Of a stretch of 64,000 nucleotides of DNA, positions 56,808-64,000 are shown in pieces. The translations under genes were made by a program, and so were the position numbers. Every line of letters begins with the position of its first letter. The stretch's first letter is position 1. The stretch comes from Mariniphaga sp041686935. Lineage in GTDB: Bacteria > Bacteroidota > Bacteroidia > Bacteroidales > Prolixibacteraceae. The stretch covers positions 1-64,000 of the forward strand of contig JAWLCW010000018.1 of the NCBI GenBank assembly GCA_041686935.1, given 5' to 3'. A model generated the notes under the pieces. That model saw only the letters and a program-made list of their open reading frames with translations. It did no database searches and was not told the origin of the DNA.

Positions 56808-57890
56808 TTAATAGAAGTTGTTAAAATATATGGTGAGGTTATCGACTGTTTCCAGTTTCAGCTTTTTCCGTAGCCTCGACCGGGCAACGTGTACACTTTC
56901 GTGTGTATTTTGGGTAATTGCCGCAATTTCTTTTGCTGATAATCCCAGTTTTATCAAAGCAGCCAGTTTTAAGTCCGCCGGAGATAAATTGGAATGATTA
57001 AGATTGAGTGTTTTGTAAAAATCCTGATGAACATCTTCAAACCTTTTATGAAATTCATCCCAATGATTATGCTGATTAAAAACTGCCAGATCCGAAATCA
57101 GGTTGGCTAATTTCGAATCGATATGTTTTTTATCGCTATTTTGAATTTCAAATATCTCCATTTTAATTTTCTTCTGAAACTCCTCATTTTGTACCAGAAT
57201 CATTGCATACGCGGTTAATTCCCTGTTCTTATGGGCAATGCTTTCTTCCAGACATAGTGTCTTTTGCAATTCCATTTCATTTTTTTTGTTGAGCAACTCA
57301 ATATCTTTTTCAAAAATTGCTTTTTGTAATTCCGATTTGTCCAAAAGTGTTTTACTTAATTTGGATATGTAAAAAACGATGCTGACGGAAAACACACAAA
57401 CACATAAAGCAACAATAATAATATTAGCCGTAAAATAGCTGCGTTCTGAAACAATTAAGGCATAGGTAAGAAATACCATGTACATCAGGGTTAAAACGAT
57501 TACGTGTTTTTTGCCGTTAATGATTCCGGCCACAATAATCGAAATCATATAGACGAAAGCATCACGAAAAATGATTAACTGCCATCCGGCTATTTGATTG
57601 TTTAGAATATATAGGTCAGTGATTATTATATTCAATGCCAGAACATAGAAAAATACGGGATTGGCTGTTTGAATAGTAATCTTTTGTAAAAACAGCAGGG
57701 TAATTAAGATTGAAATAGTGAATAAGTTGAAAATGTTTAAACTCAATAAAAATGACAGATTGTTGGTATAATAGTCGATGCTGTCGATACTGATACCAAT
57801 AAAATTGAATAAAACATAGGTAAAAAAGAAGAGTTTTGACGCTCTTTCCAGATCAGGAATAGCTTCGTTTGTTGTAATGTTTGTTTTCAT
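56808..57890 (-). CDS. Membrane-anchored LuxR-type HTH transcriptional regulator
   Basis: A 360-residue protein with about six transmembrane helices (20-190), a charged coiled coil (about 195-245) and a C-terminal LuxR/GerE-type HTH (about 300-350, LSPADLKLAALIKLGLSAKEIAAIT followed by SVHVARSRLRKKLKL). The layout resembles Bacteroidota helix-turn-helix membrane sensors that respond to an envelope signal. It is encoded 91 bp upstream of the large secreted protein and probably controls it. Whether the HTH is released by cleavage is not shown by sequence. Confidence 0.82.
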   Translation of the reverse strand: MKTNITTNEAIPDLERASKLFFFTYVLFNFIGISIDSIDYYTNNLSFLLSLNIFNLFTISILITLLFLQKITIQTANPVFFYVLALNIIITDLYILNNQIAGWQLIIFRDAFVYMISIIVAGIINGKKHVIVLTLMYMVFLTYALIVSERSYFTANIIIVALCVCVFSVSIVFYISKLSKTLLDKSELQKAIFEKDIELLNKKNEMELQKTLCLEESIAHKNRELTAYAMILVQNEEFQKKIKMEIFEIQNSDKKHIDSKLANLISDLAVFNQHNHWDEFHKRFEDVHQDFYKTLNLNHSNLSPADLKLAALIKLGLSAKEIAAITQNTHESVHVARSRLRKKLKLETVDNLTIYFNNFY

Positions 57891-57961
57891 TTGTTTATAA
57901 TAAACTTTCTGTTACCTGTCATAACCAAAGAATTCGAACATTTAAGTTGCAGTATGCTAAC

Positions 57962-57969
57962 CAAATATA
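57962..57969 (-). promoter_or_regulatory. Candidate -7 element of the membrane regulator gene
   Basis: TATATTTG on the minus strand matches TAnnTTTG exactly and would give a leader of about 65 nt. No convincing -33 element is in register. Confidence 0.3.
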
Positions 57970-58056
57970 ATGATTTTTTCCAACCCATTTTTCCATTATG
58001 AGGAAATAAAATTGACATTCTCTAAGATTACCTTTAACCGTTTTTTTGTTTCGACC

Positions 58057-58138
58057 TTGCTATAAACATTTGACCTCGCTGAGGTCATCCGCCTTTTTTT
58101 TTCCGGAGTTGCTATAAAAATTAGGCCTCTCTGTGGTC
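58057..58138. repeat. Two direct repeats of a 30-bp GCTATAAA-hairpin element
   Basis: TTGCTATAAACATTTGACCT and onward (58057-58086) recurs diverged at 58109-58138, offset by 52 bp. The first copy carries the perfect stem TGACCTC/GAGGTCA (58071-58087, loop GCT); the second has an imperfect version. They occupy the 320-bp gap between a putative outer-membrane protein gene and the regulator; no gene is present. Function unknown; possibly a dispersed intergenic repeat. Confidence 0.55.
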
Positions 58139-58210
58139 GTTTCTGTGGGAAGGCGGTGGAAAAAATGTTTTTATTGGGTTGTATAATTCTGGGGAATAGA
58201 GTTAAAAAAA

Positions 58211-59194
58211 TTATTTCCCAAAAATATATATGATTGAGAGTTGCTGCGACTGGTCCAAATCGTTCCAGTCAACAAGGTGGAATGATAAATTGAACCATCC
58301 TTTCACCTTTTCGTGGTTGATGAAATACCAGATGGCATCGGTGCGCCAGTAGTTTTTTTGCCGGTAAAACCGGTCGCCGGCTTTAAAGCGGTGGCCTTCG
58401 CCGGAATGCAAAACCGATTTAATTCCATAATTTTTGTATCGTCCCTGCGCTTCGGCAAACAAACTGGCAGCATTTATAAAACCTCCTGTTACACTGCGTT
58501 CGCGAAACGATGAACCCAAAACGCCGGCTTTTATTAACCCGTTCACCGGAGAATTTTCTGCTGTGCGAACTCCTGCCTGAAGCGCATATCCGAGGTAGTC
58601 TTTTACATGGTCGTCCGGAAGTTTGATGCCTGCACCAGCGTCGTGAAACATGAGCAAATAATTTTGAAGAAACAGGTTTTTATGAAATATTTCTCCTGAA
58701 AATCCCACGACAAAATTTTCGCGTTTTACATCCGTCTGGCGGCTAACCCAGTCCACAAATCCGTTTTGGTGGCCCCAGTCCCAGCGCACTTCGCCAAACA
58801 TTCCTTCAATATTGGGGCGGTAATAAAGAAGGGTATCGGTGAGCATGGCCAGCGGAAAATCGATTCTGCCCCGGCGTGGAAAAGCCCCAAACAGGAAATC
58901 TTTTTGGTTGTTAGAATATTCGTAATACAAGGTCAGTTTGGGTTTGTGAAAGTCAAGGTCGCTGCCGAATTCCAGCAGATGACTCAGTCCACCCCGAATT
59001 CGGTGCCCGTCTTTTTCAAAACCAATTTCGAAAGCTCCGCGGCTTCCCAAAATACTTTGCGACATGGCTTTGTTGCTGGTCGAAAATTCGCGGTTGTCGC
59101 CAATTCCTTCAAATACTACCTGATATTCAAAATTCTGAGCATTTCCGAAAAAGGGAAGTATAAAAATTAGCAGATAAAGCAACTTTTTCATCAT
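58211..59194 (-). CDS. Putative outer-membrane beta-barrel protein
   Basis: A 327-residue protein with signal peptide MMKKLLYLLIFILPFFGNA/Q. The mature part is rich in alternating polar and aromatic residues (PKLTLYYEYSNN, YWRTDAIWYFINH) and ends SIIYIFGK, consistent with a beta-barrel porin-like or structural outer-membrane protein. No family is recognised. It lies 58 bp after the T9SS propeller gene on the same strand and may be co-transcribed with it. Confidence 0.65.
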   Translation of the reverse strand: MMKKLLYLLIFILPFFGNAQNFEYQVVFEGIGDNREFSTSNKAMSQSILGSRGAFEIGFEKDGHRIRGGLSHLLEFGSDLDFHKPKLTLYYEYSNNQKDFLFGAFPRRGRIDFPLAMLTDTLLYYRPNIEGMFGEVRWDWGHQNGFVDWVSRQTDVKRENFVVGFSGEIFHKNLFLQNYLLMFHDAGAGIKLPDDHVKDYLGYALQAGVRTAENSPVNGLIKAGVLGSSFRERSVTGGFINAASLFAEAQGRYKNYGIKSVLHSGEGHRFKAGDRFYRQKNYWRTDAIWYFINHEKVKGWFNLSFHLVDWNDLDQSQQLSIIYIFGK

Positions 59195-59252
59195 ATCTGT
59201 TTTTCAGAGGCGAAAGTAATAAATCATTTGTTAAGGCAGCATCAATGTTTAT

Positions 59253-61418
59253 TCAGGGATTTTTTTTCCTGTAAATGAATTTTGCAGAATATTGTTCCGA
59301 ATCACAGTTGATTTGTAAAATGTATAGTTGATTGTTTTGCAGTAAATCCGGAATCGGGAGAGTTAACTCCTGGTTTTGACAGAGAGTAAATTGTTCGGGG
59401 TACACAAAATTCACCCGGCCGCTTAAATCATAAATTTTGATATTTAACAAATTTTTTGGCATATAATTCATTTTAACCCGTAAAACATCGTTTGCCGGGT
59501 TGGGAAAAACCTGAACAGGAGAACTGGTTTTGAGGAATAGTTTTGATGAAGTTAATGTATCGGCTTTAAAAACTGAAATACCCGCTCCCGGATGCCCCAA
59601 CCAAAGGCTGCCTTCTTTATCCTGTTTTATTTGTTGTACCCAGTTATGGGCAATGCCTGAATTTGTAACATTATAAGTTTTCCACGAATTGTTTTTATCA
59701 AAACTTATTAGCCCTGTATTGCTGGTTGAAAGCCATAATTTATCTTTTAAATCAACATATATATCAAAAACAGTATTTGCTAAAAGCCCTGAGTTATATA
59801 CGGTAAAAGTTTTCATCGATTCTCCGTCAAAACAGGTCAACCCTCCTCCGTATTCTTTTGAGCCAACTATTCTGTCTTCATCCATACAGGAAAACCAGAC
59901 TTTATTTTCCAAATCAACATTTAAGCTTATAACTATATCTGTCGGAATTGCTGAATTGGATGTGTTCCATACCGTCCATTCTGAACCGTTGAACATACAC
60001 AGCCCGTTTGAAATATTTACACCGTTTAATGCGCCCCACAGGTTTCCGGCCTGGTCGAAAACCAATAGATCAATATAGTTTGAAGGGATTGAACTGTTTG
60101 ACATGTTATAATTGGAAAATGTTTCACCGTTAAAAGTATAAATTCCATTATTGGATGAAATCCAAAGCATATTGTTTTTATCCACGGTCATTGAATTTAT
60201 GATAATATCCTGAAAGAAAGGTAAATTGGCGGCGTTAAAAAATGTAGTGTCTCCAGGGAGGATTTGTAACAAACGGTTTTCGCCTGTGTTAAATGCAATC
60301 CATGCAGCCCCCTTTTTATCGTTTGCAAAAGCTGCCGCGGGAGTATTAAAAGCTACTGAAAAGGATTCTTCAGTTTTTACACAGGTGTTTAACCTTGTGG
60401 AAATCCATTTGTTGTTATTGCCATCCACAAAAAGTTCTGCAATAATATTATCATTCAACGGAGAATTGGAAATATCAATATAGCTGTATTCCGAACCGTC
60501 AAAATAAAGAAGTTTTCCGGTTAACGTTCCACACCAGATAGCATTTCCCCCATCTGTTTTAATTTTATACAATGGTTCCGGCGAAGGGTAATTTTCACAA
60601 ATTGCACCATCAAAACAAACCAGGCCTTTAGAGGTGCTGTACCATAACTTATTTTGTGAATCGAATGTCATGTCGAAAATGGTATTATCGGTTATGCAGG
60701 AATTTGAAACGTTAAACCGTGTAAAAACAGAGCCGTCATATTTAAAAATTCCCTGGTTCTCAATGGCTATCCAGATGTTTTGCTCCCTGTCAATTTTAAG
60801 GCAACCTATTATTGCATTTAAACTACTGCCAATTGATGATATAACGGAATATTCATCATTTTCAATTTTTCCAATGCCATCTGTAGAAAAAATCCAAACA
60901 ACACCGGAAGAATCAATATCGAATCCCGATATTACAGGCCATGATGAGAAAGGATGGCCGGTTTCCCAAGTTTTCCAGGTTGTACCGTTAAATTTTACCA
61001 TATAATTCATTGAAGCGACCCATACATTTCCGTTTTTATCTTTTATAATTCGCCTGTTGTGCTGGTCTGAGGGTAATTCTGAATTAAACGTGTTATAAAT
61101 GGTACATTGTCCGTCTTTGAATTTTGCTATGCCATTGTAAGTGGTTGCCAGCCAGATATTGCCATTGGTTTCATAACAGATTCCCATCAGGTTATTGTCC
61201 GGCAATCCTGCATTGGCCCTGTTAAAAAATGTTTTCTCACCCGTTTCTTTGTTGTATTTCACCAGTCCCCCCTGAGTGCTTATCCAAAGATCATTTCCCT
61301 GGATTTCAATTCCTGTTATATTTTTGTTGTATGTATAATTTTTCCAACCAGGGTAAGGCTGAGAAAATAAATAAGAAAAGGCAACTATGTTTAAAAGGAA
61401 TAAAAATGATATTTTCAT
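59253..61418 (-). CDS. Regulator-propeller protein with T9SS tail, no kinase
   Basis: A 721-residue secreted protein with a signal ending at SYLFSQ. About 14 repeats of the two-component-regulator propeller type (LWISTQGGLVKYNKETGEKT, IWLATTYNGIAKF, LWYSTSKGLVCFDG) fill about 25-620, matching the sensory part of HTCS proteins. In place of a transmembrane helix and kinase it ends in a T9SS type A sorting domain (about 630-721, VQVFPNPANDVLRVKM). So this is an extracellular propeller, perhaps glycan-binding or structural; its ligand is not known. Confidence 0.88.
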   Translation of the reverse strand: MKISFLFLLNIVAFSYLFSQPYPGWKNYTYNKNITGIEIQGNDLWISTQGGLVKYNKETGEKTFFNRANAGLPDNNLMGICYETNGNIWLATTYNGIAKFKDGQCTIYNTFNSELPSDQHNRRIIKDKNGNVWVASMNYMVKFNGTTWKTWETGHPFSSWPVISGFDIDSSGVVWIFSTDGIGKIENDEYSVISSIGSSLNAIIGCLKIDREQNIWIAIENQGIFKYDGSVFTRFNVSNSCITDNTIFDMTFDSQNKLWYSTSKGLVCFDGAICENYPSPEPLYKIKTDGGNAIWCGTLTGKLLYFDGSEYSYIDISNSPLNDNIIAELFVDGNNNKWISTRLNTCVKTEESFSVAFNTPAAAFANDKKGAAWIAFNTGENRLLQILPGDTTFFNAANLPFFQDIIINSMTVDKNNMLWISSNNGIYTFNGETFSNYNMSNSSIPSNYIDLLVFDQAGNLWGALNGVNISNGLCMFNGSEWTVWNTSNSAIPTDIVISLNVDLENKVWFSCMDEDRIVGSKEYGGGLTCFDGESMKTFTVYNSGLLANTVFDIYVDLKDKLWLSTSNTGLISFDKNNSWKTYNVTNSGIAHNWVQQIKQDKEGSLWLGHPGAGISVFKADTLTSSKLFLKTSSPVQVFPNPANDVLRVKMNYMPKNLLNIKIYDLSGRVNFVYPEQFTLCQNQELTLPIPDLLQNNQLYILQINCDSEQYSAKFIYRKKNP

Positions 61419-61561
61419 TGAAATATTTTTAGAAATTCTGACAGGTTAAAATTAAAAATAACAGTTTTAAAAATATACGTATTTTTTTTAATCTGGTTTT
61501 ATTCCATTTACTTAAAGCCAAGATACCTCATTTTTTATACTAACCGCTGCTTGAAAAAGAA

Positions 61562-61594
61562 TTTGGAATTTCATTTTTTTTTGTTTTATCTTCG
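61562..61594 (+). promoter_or_regulatory. Candidate promoter of the cupin gene
   Basis: TTTG (61562-61565), a 21-bp spacer and TATCTTCG (61587-61594, one mismatch from TAnnTTTG). The ATG at 61617 would leave a leader of about 15 nt. Confidence 0.5.
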
Positions 61595-61616
61595 GCGAAA
61601 TTCTTAATGTACAGTT

Positions 61617-61958
61617 ATGGCCGTTTTAAAATTTGACGAAGTTCCGTATGAAAAAGTTAAGGAAGGACTTCAGCGAAAAATTATTCATACGGATAACCTG
61701 ATGTGTGTGTTGATTGACTTTTCCAACGGGCCCTGGGCTGAACCCGAACCGCCACATTCGCATCCGCATGAGCAAACCTCGTATGTGGCTGAAGGCGAAA
61801 TTATATTTTACTGCGAAGATGAACCCGACCAGCATTTAAAAGCCGGCGATATGTATGCCGTTTCACCTAATAAAAAACATACGGTGAAATTGCTTACCAA
61901 AAATGTGCGGCTGATTGATAGTTTTACGCCACTGAGAGAGGATTTTTTGAAGAAGTAG
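61617..61958 (+). CDS. Small single-domain cupin protein
   Basis: A 113-residue cytoplasmic cupin. Cupin motif 1 is PHSHPHEQTSYVAEGE with metal ligands His47, His49 and the conserved Glu; motif 2 is DMYAVSPNKKHTVKLL with the fourth-type His. Single-domain cupins of this size bind a metal and often act as sugar or small-molecule isomerases, dioxygenases or regulators; the substrate is unknown. The stop is followed at once by a heptamer repeat block. Confidence 0.88.
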   Translation: MAVLKFDEVPYEKVKEGLQRKIIHTDNLMCVLIDFSNGPWAEPEPPHSHPHEQTSYVAEGEIIFYCEDEPDQHLKAGDMYAVSPNKKHTVKLLTKNVRLIDSFTPLREDFLKK

Positions 61959-62270
61959 GAAGCGGGAAGCACGGAGTTGGAAGACGGAAGACGAGAGAAG
62001 GGAGAAGCACGAAGTTGGAAGACGGAAGACCGAAGACGAGAGAAGGGAGAAGCACGAAGTTGGAAGACGGAAGACCGAAGACGGGAGAAGGGAGAAGCAC
62101 GAAGTTGGAAGTGTGAAGCAATAAGACTAAGACCGATGACGGATGACCGTTGTTAGAAGATGGTAACGCGTCAACCTGGAACTTGGCACCCGGAACCCGG
62201 AACCCGGAACTCAAACCCGAAACCTGGAACCTGCGACCAACTTCGTGCTTCGTGCTTCGTGCTTCCCGCT
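61959..62270. repeat. Heptamer and 45-bp tandem repeat block with inverted ends
   Basis: From the cupin stop to the PAP2 stop the sequence is almost entirely repetitive. A 45-bp unit beginning AAGCACGAAGTTGG is present in full twice (62005-62049 and 62050-62094), 38 bp of it precede (61967-62004) and 17 bp follow. It is built of GAAGNNN heptamers. A second, GGAACCC-type heptamer block lies at about 62181-62236. The outer ends are inverted: 61961-61976 and 62255-62270 are reverse complements with one mismatch. No gene is present. Confidence 0.85.
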
Positions 62271-63108
62271 AAAAAGTATAAACCAGTGTTACGCCTTTTT
62301 GATTTCCCAACTGAAAAGGAAAAATATCGAGTCGTTTCAGGTGTTCGTTGTCCCATTTGTACTGGTGGGTAAGATACACAAGTTCGGTTGAAAAAATCCC
62401 GATTCCGGCGCCCATAAGCACATCGGAAATCCAGTGGGCCCCCTTTGCCACGCGCATGTATCCAACTGTTGCAGCGGCAGAATAAGCGCCAATGCTGTAC
62501 CACGGACTTAATTCGCCGTATTCTTTATGCATAAAATGGGCAAATGCAAATGCTTTGGAAGTGTGGCCGGAAGGAAACGAACGAACTCCGCCATTTGGCC
62601 GGGTTTCGTTTACCCTGTATTTTAATTGATCGGTAATAAACCCATTTAACAGGAAACTTTTTGCGGCAATAGCCGTTTTGTTTCCAAAATTGTTTTTCCC
62701 TTTTATTCCCGAGGCAAACAGAACGTAAACCGTGGCAAGTGACGCATACTGGCCATAATCGTCAATACGGCCCCGGTATTCAAAGTTATCCTGTATAAAA
62801 CGGCTTGATTTATTTCTGCCTTCCTTCATAAATTGCAGGGCTGTTCCGCCTGAAATGAGCACTGTTGGAGCAATCCACGGTTTCAACCCTTTCCTGCCGT
62901 CAGCGTACCTGAAATTCAGTTTGTGAATGGAATCGTTATGAAACCAGGCAAGACTTTCCATTTCTTTTTCAGCAAAATGAATATTCGCAGAAATATCCGG
63001 CGTTTCTTTATTTTCGGGAATTACGGCAGGAAATGCAAGACCTGTAAAAACGGCAGAAACCAGAAGTTGGATTAAACAAAGCAGTTTTTTTAAAGGGAAC
63101 CTTTTCAC
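62269..63108 (-). CDS. PAP2-family (type 2 phosphatidic acid phosphatase) membrane protein
   Basis: A 279-residue protein. I start at the GTG at 63106-63108 (KRFPLKKLLCLIQLL, a signal peptide or helix), 5 bp after the stop of the upstream hydrolase; a longer GTG-started frame overlaps that gene by 70 bp. The phosphatase motifs are visible: KYRVNETRP, RSFPSGHTSKAF and RVAKGAHWISDVLMG. Likely substrate is an undecaprenyl pyrophosphate or other lipid phosphate in the periplasm; the exact one cannot be told. Forms an operon with the alpha/beta hydrolase. Confidence 0.88.
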   Translation of the reverse strand: MKRFPLKKLLCLIQLLVSAVFTGLAFPAVIPENKETPDISANIHFAEKEMESLAWFHNDSIHKLNFRYADGRKGLKPWIAPTVLISGGTALQFMKEGRNKSSRFIQDNFEYRGRIDDYGQYASLATVYVLFASGIKGKNNFGNKTAIAAKSFLLNGFITDQLKYRVNETRPNGGVRSFPSGHTSKAFAFAHFMHKEYGELSPWYSIGAYSAAATVGYMRVAKGAHWISDVLMGAGIGIFSTELVYLTHQYKWDNEHLKRLDIFPFQLGNQKGVTLVYTF

Positions 63109-63113
63109 GAAAT

Positions 63114-63893
63114 TTATCCTGAAATACTTTTTATAAACCGTATGGAGCGCTGGTTGAAAACATCGGGTTGGTCGAGGTTGCACACATGCCCGCTGTTGCT
63201 GATGACTTCAAGTTTCGAATTGAAATGTTTTTTTACCAAATCGGATACCATGGGCAAAAACATGTGATCGCGTTCTCCCATCAGGTACAGCACCGGAGCC
63301 GAAGCTTCCTTCACCAGAAAATCTTTCAGGTTGTGCCTGATTTCATCCGACATGCGCAGCCATTTCCTGAATTCTTTATCACCCAACCGAATGGCTTCAT
63401 TTATAAAGAGTTTCCGGGATTGCGCATGTTTTTTCGATGGGATTAAAATCCATGCGTTCAACCGGTAAAGCCACATGTAGGGCAAAATGGAATTGAGCAG
63501 TTTGGCGGTGTTTACCAAAACATTAATTCTTTTATTGAATTGGACAACTGCTCCTCCAAGAATTATGGATTCAGCCCTGCCTGGTGCCAGCTTGTCAATT
63601 GCCCGTATGATGATGCATCCCAGTGAAATGCCCACAAAATGAGCTTTTTCAATATTCAGATGATCCATGGTTTTTACCACGTCGAGCGCTATTTCGTCGA
63701 ACCGGTACATCTCTTCTCTGGAATAATGTGCCTTCGATTTTCCGTGCCCGCGCAAGTCGATTAAAAGCACGTTAAAATGCTTTTTGAAATCGCGCAACTG
63801 ACGAAACCAAACTACATTGCTGCCACCGGCTCCGTGAACAAAAACCACCCAGGTTTTCGATGTTTTATGACTGAATATTTTATGATACAACAT
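63114..63893 (-). CDS. Alpha/beta hydrolase
   Basis: A 259-residue cytoplasmic hydrolase. The oxyanion motif VFVHGAGGSN is at residues 17-26, the nucleophile elbow GISLG has Ser90, the acid is in GERDHMF near 210 and the catalytic His in NSGHVCNL near 237. The substrate is unknown; this is one of many general esterases or lactonases of this fold. A TATATTTG box ends 8 bp before the ATG, so the message would be nearly leaderless. The PAP2 gene follows within 5 bp and is probably co-transcribed. Confidence 0.9.
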   Translation of the reverse strand: MLYHKIFSHKTSKTWVVFVHGAGGSNVVWFRQLRDFKKHFNVLLIDLRGHGKSKAHYSREEMYRFDEIALDVVKTMDHLNIEKAHFVGISLGCIIIRAIDKLAPGRAESIILGGAVVQFNKRINVLVNTAKLLNSILPYMWLYRLNAWILIPSKKHAQSRKLFINEAIRLGDKEFRKWLRMSDEIRHNLKDFLVKEASAPVLYLMGERDHMFLPMVSDLVKKHFNSKLEVISNSGHVCNLDQPDVFNQRSIRFIKSISG

Positions 63894-63900
63894 CAGGTTA

Positions 63901-63928
63901 CAAATATACGATTATATATTAACTGCAA
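63901..63928 (-). promoter_or_regulatory. Candidate promoter of the hydrolase/PAP2 operon
   Basis: On the minus strand TTTG (63925-63928), a 16-bp spacer and TATATTTG (63901-63908), an exact -7 match. The spacer is slightly short. The rest of the window to 64000 shows no gene. Confidence 0.4.
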
Positions 63929-64000
63929 ATTGGCGGATTTGTTGACAACCAAAATTTTACCAGGAAGGTTGAAACCCATCAAGCCAAGGGGGTCTTATTG

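Noticed and set aside
61924..62214. 96-residue minus-strand frame through the repeat block
   Set aside because: It is a translation of tandem heptamers (repeated LPSS-like units), not a plausible gene.
1..64000. tRNA or rRNA genes and intact insertion sequences
   Set aside because: None was recognised by eye; no tRNA T-loop/anticodon arrangement or transposase motif was found in the gaps. A tRNA or covariance search would settle it.

Overview
The window reads as chromosomal DNA of a Bacteroidota bacterium. A marine or sediment member of the Marinilabiliales/Prolixibacteraceae type is my best guess, but that rank is inference. Supporting signs are three SusC/SusD pairs, an ECF sigma/FecR pair next to an STN-domain SusC, a hybrid two-component system (HTCS), lipoproteins with S-C lipoboxes, three C-terminal type IX secretion (T9SS) sorting domains, weak Shine-Dalgarno signals, and -7 boxes of the TAnnTTTG type. 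No rRNA, tRNA, CRISPR array or intact insertion sequence was seen.

Layout. (1) 1-9.2 kb, minus strand: a glycan-uptake locus read sigma -> FecR -> SusC -> SusD -> two Tat-exported Gfo/Idh/MocA oxidoreductases, the last cut by the window edge. The sigma and FecR genes are separated by an unusual ~700 bp leader holding a helically phased GATT array and several hairpins. (2) 9.2-14.9 kb: an NCS1 permease with a small membrane partner, a fructosamine-kinase-like gene, an aminotransferase, a nitroreductase and two small proteins, interspersed with dispersed repeats. (3) 15-39 kb, mostly plus strand: an HTCS regulator followed by FAS1 lipoprotein - SusC - SusD - FAS1 - FAS1 - SusC - SusD - GH9, with a convergent GH30-like glycosidase. 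This is the most unusual system here: a polysaccharide utilization locus whose accessory surface lipoproteins are fasciclin proteins, two of them ending in a beta-sandwich that could bind glycan. (4) 39-48.6 kb: an S9 peptidase, two small envelope proteins, a broken DUF4143 ATPase remnant beside a 3 x 33 bp repeat, a PIF1-like helicase divergent from rimO, and a TPR protein. (5) 48.6-61.4 kb, minus strand: a TonB-dependent receptor, a 1909-residue T9SS-secreted multidomain protein with a membrane LuxR-type regulator immediately upstream, an outer-membrane-like protein, and a free-standing regulator-type beta-propeller with a T9SS tail. (6) 61.6-64 kb: a cupin, a PAP2 phosphatase and an alpha/beta hydrolase, with a heptamer-repeat block between the convergent genes.

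How it works together: regulators (sigma/FecR; HTCS) sense glycan fragments and turn on SusCD import pairs and secreted glycosidases. The GH9 and GH30-like enzymes suggest a beta-linked glucan, xylan or related plant/algal polymer as the substrate of the central locus. Start codons were moved from the longest frame wherever a signal peptide or promoter indicated a downstream start.
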